Assembly: GCA_963738375.1 (NCBI GenBank)
Contig: CAVTWL010000006.1
Location: forward strand, 1,054,001 to 1,118,000
Direction of reading: 5' to 3'
DNA: 64,000 nucleotides
Origin: Bog-159 sp963738375
GTDB taxonomy: Bacteria > Acidobacteriota > Terriglobia > Bryobacterales > Bryobacteraceae
The notes beneath the pieces were generated by a model, which saw only the letters and a program-made list of their open reading frames with translations, did not search any database and was not told where the DNA came from. How positions within the stretch are numbered: the first letter of the stretch is position 1; every line of letters begins with the position of its first letter. Below are positions 7,536 through 16,781 of this stretch, in pieces. The translations under genes were made by a program, and so were the position numbers.

Positions 7536-10500
7536 ACTCTCGAAGAGGGTCGTTCTTTTTAGCGGTGTGCCTGGTGTTGCCTTGCGCGGCATGGGCGCAG
7601 GGCGGTTTTACGTTAGGCACGCCGAGCATGTGGGTAGGCGCGGCGTCCGGAGGCGGCTCCGTGGAGTTGGCATCTTCGCTGCCGGGGGCGCCTTGGACCG
7701 CAACGAGCAACGCCGCATGGATACAGATTGCGGCCAACAGCGGCAGCGGTTCGGGCAGTGCTTTGGTCCAGTTTTCGTACTCCGCCAACCCGGGTGCCGC
7801 GGCACAGACGGGGACCCTGACGATTGCAGGCCTGAACTTTACGGTTACGCAGGCAGGGACCGGCTTTACACCGATCGGCGCGTTGAGCACGCTGGCCACC
7901 GCCGGCTTGAGTAAACCATACGGCGTGGCGTTAGACGCCGCGGGCAACGTGTATATCGCGGATTCGTGGACTAATTCGATTGATTTGTGGTCGCCTGTTA
8001 CACAACAGACTACCGTTCTCATAGCGAGCGGGCTCAACCGTCCGCACGGGGTCGCGGTGGATAGCCAGGGCAACGTATACATCGCGGACACTTATAACAA
8101 TGCAATTGAAGAGTGGAGCCCGGGAACGCAGGCGGTAGTTCCACTGGTATCGTCGGGCCTTAACTCACCGATGGGCGTGGCGGTTGACGCGCAGGGAAAT
8201 GTCTATATCGCGGACTACGGCAATAATGCCATTGAGGAATGGAGCCCGAATAACCGGCAACTTACCACGCTGGCCAATCAACTCGGAAGTCCGACCGGCG
8301 TGGCGGTGGACTTGGCCGGCAATGTGTACTTCAGCGACTTTCGCAACAATTTGGTAAAGCAGTACAGTCCCGCTACGGGCCAAGTGACGGTAGTTCCGTT
8401 TGCCGGGTTGAGTTTTCCGAATGCGGTGGCGGTGGACGGGCAGGGTAATGTGTACGCGATCGATGGGAATCATAACGCGCTGGTGGAGTGGAACCCCGGC
8501 TCTCAAACGGCGAGCACCATGGTTTCGTCGGGTATCAACGGGTCGTTTGGAATCGCAACCGACGGCCAGGGTAACTTCTATATTGCCAATACCAGCACCA
8601 GTTCCATCGTCAAGTATCAGGCAGGCGCGACGGCTCCGGCGACGGTCAATATGACCGAAGGTCCGCAAGCTGGGTCGGACCAGCTTTTGCTTCAGGTGCT
8701 GGGCTCCGCGCCTCCTCCGGCAGCGGTGAGCGACTCAGCCTGGTTGGCGATTAGCAGCGTTACCGGATATTCGATCGCTTTTACCTTCCAGGCCAACACG
8801 GCGGCGGCGAGCCGCGTCGCGCACGTCGCCGTAGCAGGTCAGATGGTCACCGTCACGCAGAGCGGTGATACGCCGGCCACGATTACTAAGACCGCGGGCG
8901 ATGGCCAGTACGCGCCGGTGGGGCAGTTGTTTGCAACAAGTCTCCAGGTTACGGTTACCGATGCGGGAGGGAATCCGGTTTCGGGAGCGCCGGTTACTTT
9001 CCAGGCGACCACGGGTTCGGGAGGCGCCGGTGGTATTTTCGCCGGGACGCCGCCCATGCCGATTGTGACGGACCAGAGCGGCAGCGCCATTGCTCCACTC
9101 CTTACTGCCAACGGCAATTCGGGAGCGTTTGCGGTGACGGCGAGCACCGGCGCGTTGGCGGTGAACTTCAACCTGACGAATTCCAATTTCAGTTATGCTC
9201 TCGGGGCCAGTTCGGCCCTGGTGACCAGCGCCGCGGGGGCCGGGACGGTGGAACTGATCAGCAACGCGCCGTGGACAGCAATCAGCAATGCGCCATGGCT
9301 ACAAATCGCGGGGAGCGCATATGGTTCGGGCAACAGCCTGATCCAGTTCACTTATTCCGCGAATACCAATTCGTCCGCGCAAACGGGGACGCTGACGATC
9401 GCGGGCCTGACGTTCACGGTGACTCAGATGGGAACCAGTTTCGTTCCAGTCACCCTGGTCACAACCTTGGCTTCCGGGCTGAATCAGCCGCAGGGCGTGA
9501 GTGTAGACGGAGCGGGGAATGTTTACATTGCCGATACAGGCAACAACCTGATCCGCGAGTTGAGCGCGGCGGGGCAGCAAGTTTCCGTGTTGGTTTCGTC
9601 GGGGCTAAGTCATCCGTCAGGCGCGGCGGCGGATAGCTCGGGAAATCTTTACATCGCGGACAGCGGCAACAATGCGATTGAGAAGTGGAGCGCGGGGCAG
9701 CTCAGTACCCTGGTCCCGGGCCTGAACAATCCCTTGGGTGTCGCGACCGACGCAACCGGCAACGTGTATTTCACGAATTCGGGATCGCACGCGATCGGGG
9801 TATGGACGGCGGCCAGCCAACAAATCAACGTCAGCCAGATTTCCAGTCCTGGTCTGCCCCTGGCGGTTGCAGTCGACGCGCAGGGTAACATCGATTTCGC
9901 GCAGACTGGCCCGAGTTCCATTCAACAATGGAGTGCGGCGAGTCAGCAGACCGCGGCTTTAGTAACGGCGGGGCTGAGCAGTCCTGCCGGTGTGGCGGCC
10001 GACGGACAGGGGAACGTCTATTACACAGATACAGCGAACAGTTCCATCAACCAATGGAACGCGGCGAGCCAGCAGTCGATTTCTCTGTTCGCTTCGGGTC
10101 TCAACGGCCCTACGGGCCTTGGCATAGATGTTCAGGGCAATCTTTACGTAGCGGATACCAACAACGGGGCGGTGAAGAAGATCACGCTGGCGTACCTGTC
10201 ATTGAGCACCACGAACGTTAGCGAGCCCGCGCAGAGCGGCAGCGGTTCGATCGGGGCGCAGGTATTGCCGGCCGGCACACCTCTTTCGGTCTCAAGCGAT
10301 CAGCCCTGGTTGACGATCGCGTCCATTACGGGGGGAAACATCAGCTTTACGTATCTGGCCAACCCTTCGCTGACCGCGCGGGTGGCCCACATATCGGTGC
10401 TGAACCAGCAGGTGACGGTGACGCAAGCCGCGGACGTGCCGGGTATCGTTACGAAGACTGGTGGAGACGGGCAAAGTGTTGCCGCTGGGGTCGCCTTTCC

Positions 10501-12319
10501 CGCGGCTCTTCAGGTAACTGTGACCGATTCCGGCGGAGTGCCATTGTCCGGGGTTGCGGTGACGTTCACCGCGAGCGCGGGTGGGGGGGGCGCCAGCGGC
10601 ACATTTGCCGGTTCTCCCGCGATGCCGATTCTGACCGACCAGAATGGCAACGCCACAGCGCCGGTACTGACGGCCAACGCGGTGGCCGGGGCATTCACGG
10701 TCAGCGCCAGCGCGGGCGGAATTAGCGCGACGTTCGGCCTTACCAACCTGGCTTATACGCTGGGTACGGCGTCCATCGATGCCGGCAGCGGCGCGGGCAG
10801 CGGGAGTGTGCCGCTGACCGCCGGAGGCGCATGGAGTGCGGCCAGCAACGCAACATGGCTTCAGGTTTCCGCCGGCAGCAGCAGCGGGACCGGCAATGCG
10901 CTCTTGCTGTTTACTTACTCCGCGAATAGCAGTGCATCGCAACGTACGGGCACGCTGACGATTTCCGGATTGACGTTTACGGTGATCCAGGCGGGCGCCA
11001 GCTATGTACCGGTCAGTCAGGTGCAAACGCTGCTAACTTCCACCAATGTCAAGGGGCCTAAAGGCGTAGCCGTAGATGGGCAGGGCAACCTATATATCGC
11101 CGATAGCGGGGACAATGACATCAAGAAATGGACCGCGAGCACTAAGACGGTGAGCGTTCTGGTTTCCGGCCTGAATGCGCCCGCGGCGGTGGCTGTCGAT
11201 AAGGCAGGGAATGTCTACTTCGCGGACACGGGAAACGGCGCAATTAAGAAATGGAACGTGAACGGCGGAGCTGTTGCGACGCTGGTGAATGGATTGAGCA
11301 GCCCTACCGGCGTAGCGGTCGACAACCAAGGAAACGTGTACTTTCCGGATTCCGGGCGCAACGAGATCAAAGAGTGGGTGGCGTCGACTAACAACGTCGC
11401 AATACTTGTCTCGACCGGCATCAAGAGTCCCTCGGGAGTGGGGGTGGACGCTTTTGGGAATGTGTTTTTCGCGGACAGCGGCAACAATCAGGTTAAAGAG
11501 TGGGTCGCGAGTAGTGCGCAGGTAGTCACGGTGGTCTTTTCCGGGCTGTCCTCTCCTCATTCAATAGCGTTTGACGGGCAGCAGAATGTCTATATCGCCG
11601 ACACCAGCGACAACGCCGTGAAGGAGTGGAATGCGTCGAGCGGGCAACTGGTCAATTTGGTTGGCAGCGGATTGAAGACTCCGACCGGGGCGGGGGTGGA
11701 CGCCAACGGAAACGTTTACATAGCCGACACCAACGATAACGCGATCAAAGAGTATAGCGGGGGCTACTTATTGCTAGGACCGGGGCCCACGGTACCCGCG
11801 ACGGCGGGGCCGGGTTCGGTTGCGGTGACGGTTCTTCCCAGTTCGCTTCCCGTTTCGGCGACTAGCAGTGCGGGATGGCTTACGATTAGCGGCACCTCCG
11901 GAGGAACGATTGCGTTCTCGGTTACAGCCAATACGGCGGCAGCCAACCGCGCGGCGCAGGTAACCACTTACGGGCAATCGGTAACTGTGACGCAGAGCGG
12001 CGACATTCCAAGTTCGGTGACGGTGGTTGCCGGCAACAGCCAAACGGCGGTGGAAAAAGCGTCGTTCACGACGGCGCTGGAGGTGAAGGTAAAAGACGCG
12101 GCCGGGAACGCGATCAGTGGCGCGCCAGTAACTTTTACGGTCGTGCCGGGCAGCAATGGGGCGACTGGAAGCTTTGCCTCGGGGGCCGCGGTGGCAACCA
12201 CTTCCGGCGGTCTGGCGACGGCTTCGAAGCTGACAGCGGGCGGCATTGCGGGAAGCTTCACGGTAACGGCTACGGCCGGAGGCGCCAGCACGACGTTTCA
12301 CTTAACGGTAGCTAAATAA
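7532..12319 (+). CDS. Large secreted protein with three BACON / six-bladed NHL propeller / Ig-like modules
   Basis: I choose TTG 7532, overlapping the maturase stop, because it gives a good signal peptide (RRGSFFLAVCLVLPCAAWAQ). An in-frame ATG at 7484 would overlap the maturase by 52 bases. The 1595-residue product is a triplication. Each module of about 520 residues has a BACON-like domain (WTATSNAAWIQI ... GTLTIAGLNFTVTQAG), six NHL repeats of the type GVAVDxxGNVYIADTxNNAIEEW, a second BACON-like domain ending in VTVTQSGD, and a Big_1-like Ig domain (LQVTVTDAGGNPVSGAPVTF). That makes 18 NHL repeats, enough for three propellers. BACON domains often bind carbohydrate or mucin, and NHL propellers bind ligands or proteins. 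Its place between maturase and sulfatases suggests substrate binding on the cell surface; this is inference. Confidence 0.85.
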   Translation: MNSRRGSFFLAVCLVLPCAAWAQGGFTLGTPSMWVGAASGGGSVELASSLPGAPWTATSNAAWIQIAANSGSGSGSALVQFSYSANPGAAAQTGTLTIAGLNFTVTQAGTGFTPIGALSTLATAGLSKPYGVALDAAGNVYIADSWTNSIDLWSPVTQQTTVLIASGLNRPHGVAVDSQGNVYIADTYNNAIEEWSPGTQAVVPLVSSGLNSPMGVAVDAQGNVYIADYGNNAIEEWSPNNRQLTTLANQLGSPTGVAVDLAGNVYFSDFRNNLVKQYSPATGQVTVVPFAGLSFPNAVAVDGQGNVYAIDGNHNALVEWNPGSQTASTMVSSGINGSFGIATDGQGNFYIANTSTSSIVKYQAGATAPATVNMTEGPQAGSDQLLLQVLGSAPPPAAVSDSAWLAISSVTGYSIAFTFQANTAAASRVAHVAVAGQMVTVTQSGDTPATITKTAGDGQYAPVGQLFATSLQVTVTDAGGNPVSGAPVTFQATTGSGGAGGIFAGTPPMPIVTDQSGSAIAPLLTANGNSGAFAVTASTGALAVNFNLTNSNFSYALGASSALVTSAAGAGTVELISNAPWTAISNAPWLQIAGSAYGSGNSLIQFTYSANTNSSAQTGTLTIAGLTFTVTQMGTSFVPVTLVTTLASGLNQPQGVSVDGAGNVYIADTGNNLIRELSAAGQQVSVLVSSGLSHPSGAAADSSGNLYIADSGNNAIEKWSAGQLSTLVPGLNNPLGVATDATGNVYFTNSGSHAIGVWTAASQQINVSQISSPGLPLAVAVDAQGNIDFAQTGPSSIQQWSAASQQTAALVTAGLSSPAGVAADGQGNVYYTDTANSSINQWNAASQQSISLFASGLNGPTGLGIDVQGNLYVADTNNGAVKKITLAYLSLSTTNVSEPAQSGSGSIGAQVLPAGTPLSVSSDQPWLTIASITGGNISFTYLANPSLTARVAHISVLNQQVTVTQAADVPGIVTKTGGDGQSVAAGVAFPAALQVTVTDSGGVPLSGVAVTFTASAGGGGASGTFAGSPAMPILTDQNGNATAPVLTANAVAGAFTVSASAGGISATFGLTNLAYTLGTASIDAGSGAGSGSVPLTAGGAWSAASNATWLQVSAGSSSGTGNALLLFTYSANSSASQRTGTLTISGLTFTVIQAGASYVPVSQVQTLLTSTNVKGPKGVAVDGQGNLYIADSGDNDIKKWTASTKTVSVLVSGLNAPAAVAVDKAGNVYFADTGNGAIKKWNVNGGAVATLVNGLSSPTGVAVDNQGNVYFPDSGRNEIKEWVASTNNVAILVSTGIKSPSGVGVDAFGNVFFADSGNNQVKEWVASSAQVVTVVFSGLSSPHSIAFDGQQNVYIADTSDNAVKEWNASSGQLVNLVGSGLKTPTGAGVDANGNVYIADTNDNAIKEYSGGYLLLGPGPTVPATAGPGSVAVTVLPSSLPVSATSSAGWLTISGTSGGTIAFSVTANTAAANRAAQVTTYGQSVTVTQSGDIPSSVTVVAGNSQTAVEKASFTTALEVKVKDAAGNAISGAPVTFTVVPGSNGATGSFASGAAVATTSGGLATASKLTAGGIAGSFTVTATAGGASTTFHLTVAK
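7610..12316 (+). repeat. Three tandem in-gene modules of about 1.57 kb
   Basis: Module boundaries fall near 7610-9180, 9185-10745 and 10755-12316. Each repeats the order BACON, six NHL repeats, BACON-like, Ig-like. Similar protein blocks recur at the same offsets, while the bases have diverged, so the triplication is old. Confidence 0.75.
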
Positions 12320-12338
12320 GTCCAGGGAGACGACGAAT

Positions 12339-14174
12339 ATGGCGCACAACGATCATTGCAATCGGAGGGAGTTCCTGGGACGGCTGGGAGCGGGCGCGGT
12401 GCTGGGGGCCGCGGGGCTGTATCAAGGCCGCGCCTTAGGATCTGCGGCGCCTGCCTCGTGGAGCGCTCCGCCGGTGCTGAAGAACCCGAACATTCTGGTA
12501 ATCATGGTGGATCAATTGCGGCCGCCGATGTGGCTCGGCGGCGCGACCGGTTCGTTATCGCAGCTTTTGCCGAACATCACGGGTATTCAGAATGCTTCCT
12601 ACAATTTCGGAGAGTATTTCGTCGCGGCGACGGTTTGCACGCCGTCACGATCGGCCTTTCTTACGGGACTATATGCGCCGCAGACGGCGATGTATGCCAC
12701 GAGCAGCTTCGCAGGCGGGTCGACGCCGTACTTGAACACGGCGTTTCCGACCTGGGGGGAGGCGGTCGCCGCGCTAAATCCGGCATACGCGGGCAACATT
12801 TGGTGGTTCGGGAAGTGGCATCTTTCGGCGATAACGAACGCGGCTCCGCTTCAACCGTACGGTTTCAACACCCGGACCTACCCGGGCGGACCGACAACGC
12901 CGTACAATCCTTCCCCGGACGGGACGGCCAATGAGGGTTGCGACGGCGGCAGCTTCAACGGAACGGTATGGGCCAACGATTCGATGATTGCCGGCGATTT
13001 CATTCAATGGATACAAGGCCAGGCGTCGTTGAACGGCCAGGTTGAGTCGCCATGGTGCGCCACCGTGAGCCTGGTCAATCCGCATGACATTTCGTTCGCC
13101 CCCGGTTGGCTGCAGGCGCCGGTGCCTCCTGCCGGCCTGCCTGTACTGCCGGTCTGGTTTAATCCTCCGGCCGGCGCGGTTCCGCAGGTGTTCGGTCCGA
13201 ATGCAACGCCGACGAATTGGAACTATGAGAATCTGGCGGTAGTGCTGAACAAGCCCAGCTTACAATACGCGTTCCAAAAATATACCAACCAACGAGAGGG
13301 CACGGTCGGTGACTGGACCCTGTTCCTGAATCAATATTATTGGCTGCAGAGTTTTGTGGACTACCAGATCGGGCTGGTCTTGAATGCGCTGGGGAACTCG
13401 TCGTACGCCAAAAATACGGTGCTTGTGTTTACCTCCGATCACGGCGAGTACGCCGGATCCCATGGTCTGCACGCCAAAGGTTTTGCGGCGTACGACGAAT
13501 CGATGCAGGTTCCCTTCTGTGTCCAGTATCCGGGGCAGACCACGCAGTACGCGATGAACCAGATGTGTTCGTCGGTGGATTTCTTCGGGCTGATTTGCGA
13601 TCTGGCGACGGGTGGAAGCGGGCAGTGGGCGCTGGCCTATCCGGACCTGGCGAACCGGCAGTCCATGTGGAGTTTTCTTTACGACAACGCGAGCGAGACG
13701 CGGGTGGCGCCTGGGCCGGTGGGAATTCCGTATGTCATGCATACCTGCGATGAGGGCTCGTCCACCTTTTCCGACAACCACATCGTTTGCGTTCGAACCA
13801 AGCAGAATTTGAGTCAGGGCGCAATTGGCGCGAAGCTGGCTTGCTATTCGAACTGGCAGCCCTGCACCACCTATCCGGACTCTTCCGTTCCGAACTGGGA
13901 ATTCTACGATTACAATCCGAATACGGTAGGGAATACGGCTGAGATGGGCAATAACTATTCAGATACGAATAATTCGACGACCCTGAACACGCTGGCGCAA
14001 TATCAGCAGATGTTAGGCACATGGGGACCGCCGGGTAGCGGGCTGATCGCGAGCGAAGTCAATGCCCCGTTGATCGGCAATGACGCGAATGGGAACCCAC
14101 TGAGCCAGGCGCAGTCGGCCGCACAACAAGTGTTTTTCAGTTTTGTCAATGGTTCCAACAGTTGTGGCGGGTAG
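12339..14174 (+). CDS. Tat-exported sulfatase (Cys-type), first of a tandem pair
   Basis: The 611-residue protein begins with a twin-arginine signal (CNRREFLGRLGAGAVLGAAGL). The alkaline-phosphatase/sulfatase fold shows in NILVIMVDQLRPP (metal Asp), the sulfatase signature VCTPSRSAFLTGLY with Cys100 in C-x-P-x-R, KWHLS and TSDHGEYAGSHGLHAKG (metal Asp/His). Cys100 would be converted to formylglycine, probably by the maturase two genes upstream. It lies 19 bases after the NHL gene and 39 bases before its paralogue, consistent with one operon. The residues between the signature and the C-terminus are longer and more Asn/Trp-rich than in typical arylsulfatases. The substrate cannot be read from sequence. 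Tat export fits folding and cofactor or metal loading before secretion. Confidence 0.85.
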   Translation: MAHNDHCNRREFLGRLGAGAVLGAAGLYQGRALGSAAPASWSAPPVLKNPNILVIMVDQLRPPMWLGGATGSLSQLLPNITGIQNASYNFGEYFVAATVCTPSRSAFLTGLYAPQTAMYATSSFAGGSTPYLNTAFPTWGEAVAALNPAYAGNIWWFGKWHLSAITNAAPLQPYGFNTRTYPGGPTTPYNPSPDGTANEGCDGGSFNGTVWANDSMIAGDFIQWIQGQASLNGQVESPWCATVSLVNPHDISFAPGWLQAPVPPAGLPVLPVWFNPPAGAVPQVFGPNATPTNWNYENLAVVLNKPSLQYAFQKYTNQREGTVGDWTLFLNQYYWLQSFVDYQIGLVLNALGNSSYAKNTVLVFTSDHGEYAGSHGLHAKGFAAYDESMQVPFCVQYPGQTTQYAMNQMCSSVDFFGLICDLATGGSGQWALAYPDLANRQSMWSFLYDNASETRVAPGPVGIPYVMHTCDEGSSTFSDNHIVCVRTKQNLSQGAIGAKLACYSNWQPCTTYPDSSVPNWEFYDYNPNTVGNTAEMGNNYSDTNNSTTLNTLAQYQQMLGTWGPPGSGLIASEVNAPLIGNDANGNPLSQAQSAAQQVFFSFVNGSNSCGG

Positions 14175-14213
14175 GGAGGAGCGACAGCGAATTGCATGCC
14201 AGAAAGGGATGAG

Positions 14214-16035
14214 ATGAATCGCAGGGAATTTATGGGCCGGCTGGGGACGGGCGCTGTTTTGGGGGCCAGCGGGCTTTGGCAGCGCCGCTCGTTCGGCTCA
14301 TCCGTTCCCGCGTCGTGGACGGCTCCCCCGCTGCTGAAGAACCCGAACATTCTGGTAATCATGGTGGATCAATTGCGGCCGCCGATGTGGCTGAACGGCG
14401 CGCTGGAACCGCTGTCGCAAGTACTGCCGCACATTACGGGCATTGCAGAACTCTTCTTACAATTTCGGACAATATTTCGTGGCGGCGACGGTTTGTACTC
14501 CGTCGCGATCGGCGATCCTGACCGGACTGTATGCACCCCAGTCGGGCGTGTATGCGACCACTAGCCCGGGGGCCGCTCCGACACCGGCGTTGAACACGGC
14601 TTTTCCGACCTGGGGCCAAGCGCTGGCAACGCTGAACCCAGCTTACGCGGGGAATATCTGGTGGTTTGGCAAATGGCACCTGTCGGATGTATACAACTCC
14701 GCGCCGCTGCAGTCTTACGGTTTCAAAACGAGAAACTACCCCGGTGGAGCGACATCGCCTTATAACACTTCGCCGGACGGCGCCGCCAACGAAGGGACTG
14801 ACGGCGGTAGTTTCCCCGGGGGCCAGTTTTGGGCCAACGACTCGATGATCGCGGGCGATTTCATGCAATGGCTGCAGGGTCAGCCGTCGGTGAACGGGCA
14901 AGTGGCAACACCTTGGTGTGCCACGGTGAGCCTGGTGAATCCGCACGACATTTCGTTCGCGCCGGGGTGGCTGCAAAATTCGCTGCCTCCATCCGGCTTG
15001 CCGAAGCTGCCGGTCTGGTTTAACGCGCCCGCCGGGCAAGCGCCGCAGATTTTCAGTCCGAATACGTGGCCGGCAGTTTGGAATTATGAAAATCTGGCGG
15101 TGGTGTCGAACAAGCCGAGCCTGCAATACGCCTACCAGAATTTTCTCGATCAGAAACTGGGGACGGTAAGCGACTGGGGAACATTTCTCAACCAATATTA
15201 CTGGCTGCAAAGTTTTGTGGACACGCAGATCGGGCTGGTTTTGGAGACGTTGGGGGCCTCGCCATACGCGGGCAACACGGTGGTTATCTTTACCTCCGAT
15301 CACGGCGAGTATGCGGGGTCGCACGGGCTGCACACCAAGGGGTTTGCGGCGTACGACGAATCGATGCAGGTTCCGTTCTGCGTCCAGTTTCCGGGGCAGA
15401 ACACGCAGTACGCCATGAACCAGATGTGTTCGTCGGTGGATTTCTTCGGGCTGATTTGCGATCTGGCGACGGGTGGGAGCGGGCAGTGGGCGCTGGCCTA
15501 TCCGGACTTGGCGAACCGGCAGTCCATGTGGAGTTTTCTTTACGACAATGCGAGCGAGACACGGGTGGCGCCGGAACCGGTTGGAATTCCGTATGTGATG
15601 CATACCTGCGATGAGGGCGCCAATGCGTTCTCCAACAATCACATCACCTGCGTGCGCACGAAACTGAACGCGAGCCAGGGCGCGATGGGGGCGAAGCTGG
15701 CGTTCTACGCGAACTGGCTGGCGTGCGCGACCTATCCGGATTCGTCCACGCCGGACTGGGAGTTTTACGATTACAATCCGAGCACGGTGGCGAACACGGC
15801 GGAGATGGGCAATAACTACTCCGATACGAACAATGCGAAATCGCTGGCAACGCTCGCGAGTTATCAGCAGATGCTGGGCTCCTGGGGACCGCCCGGGACG
15901 GGCTTGATTGCGAGCGAGATCAATGCACCATTGATCGGCAAGGATGCCGGCGGCAATTCTCTAAGCGAGGCTCAGGCGGCCGCGCAGCAAGCTTATTTGA
16001 TTTATGCAAACGGCGCCGGGCAGTGCGGCGGGTGA
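14214..16035 (+). CDS. Second Tat-exported sulfatase of the tandem pair, split by a one-base insertion
   Basis: This paralogue of the 12339 gene starts at ATG 14214 behind AAGGGATGAG, with a twin-arginine signal (NRREFMGRLGTGAVLGASGL). The frame holding NILVIMVDQLRPP ends wrongly soon after 14445. The rest (VCTPSRSAILTGLY, KWHLSDVY, TSDHGEYAGSHGLHTKG) continues in another frame to 16035. Aligned with the first copy, which reads GIQNASYNFGEYF, this copy has one extra base just before the CAG of the Gln codon (about 14443-14446). Removing it restores a protein of about 606 residues with the Cys nucleophile. Long stretches are nearly identical in bases to the first copy. Either the sequence has an error or this copy is newly inactivated. 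Confidence 0.8.
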
Positions 16036-16053
16036 AGCGGCGGCGGGCGGGTG

Positions 16054-16548
16054 CTATTCCCGCCGCAGGGCCAGGGTAGGAGCGATTCTGGTAGCGCGGG
16101 CGGCCGGGATGAAGCAGGCGATGGCCGCCACGACCAGTAACAGCAGTGTCAGTGTGACGCCTGCGGGTGCGTGGAATAACATGTCAGACAAAAGCCGCGC
16201 GCCGAGGGCCGCTGCGACGATTCCGGCCGCGATTCCCGCCAAGGCGGGCTTCATGCCCTGCAGCAGGACCAGGCGGCTCCCGATCCCGGCGGTTCGTTGG
16301 GAGACCCCGTAAGCCAGGACGCCGTACAAACCGATGGCCGCCAGCAGCGGCGCCGGCAGCGCGAACAAACCCAGCAGCATCGCGCTGAATTCGCGATTCC
16401 GCGCCGAAGTTCCAGCGATTTCGTCCATAGTGCGAACCTGGAATACGGGGAGGTCGCGATCCAGCGTGTCGATCTTACGTCTTACCGCGGCGATCACTCC
16501 GCGCGGATCGCCCGCGGTGCACTGCATGCATGAGAAGTTGTGGAGCAC
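16054..16548 (-). pseudogene. C-terminal relic of an FtsX/MacB-type (acidobacterial orphan) ABC permease
   Basis: Only about 160 residues remain: TAGDPRGVIAAVRRKIDTLDRDLPVFQVRTMDE, a membrane segment (AMLLGLFALPAPLLAAIGLYGVLAYGVSQRT) and two more C-terminal membrane segments. This matches the last periplasmic stretch and final transmembrane helices of MacB/FtsX-type permeases, which are about 400 residues, or about 800 in the duplicated acidobacterial form. The expected IGIRMALGA-like block after VSQRT is missing (TAGIGSRLVLLQG), so there is an internal deletion as well as loss of the N-terminus. Nothing recognisable continues upstream of 16548. I regard it as a decaying gene. It ends convergently against the second sulfatase. 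Confidence 0.75.
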
Positions 16549-16781
16549 CCTTACGGTCGTGCCCCGGAAATGTTGTCGATGGCGGACCAGTTCCGACGAG
16601 GCGCCCGGTGGAGCACTGCTTCAGTTTTGAAAGGATGAGTGGCAGGCGCTTCCGCCTGTCTCGGACTCACTTGCAAATTCTTCACCGATTCGTCATCAAT
16701 TCGTAAGACGCATTTACCTAAACTGAGACGGTTGCGAGTTCGTAGGAACCACACTGCCCCCCTGTCTCAGAGAGGAAAAAG

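Noticed and set aside
7610..12316. CRISPR-like or satellite array
   Set aside because: The periodicity is protein-coding (NHL repeats) with diverged bases and no constant spacers.
14434..15642. Antisense open frame of 402 codons opposite the second tandem sulfatase
   Set aside because: A similar mirror frame exists opposite the first copy, as expected when two paralogues share codon use. No domain or promoter supports it.
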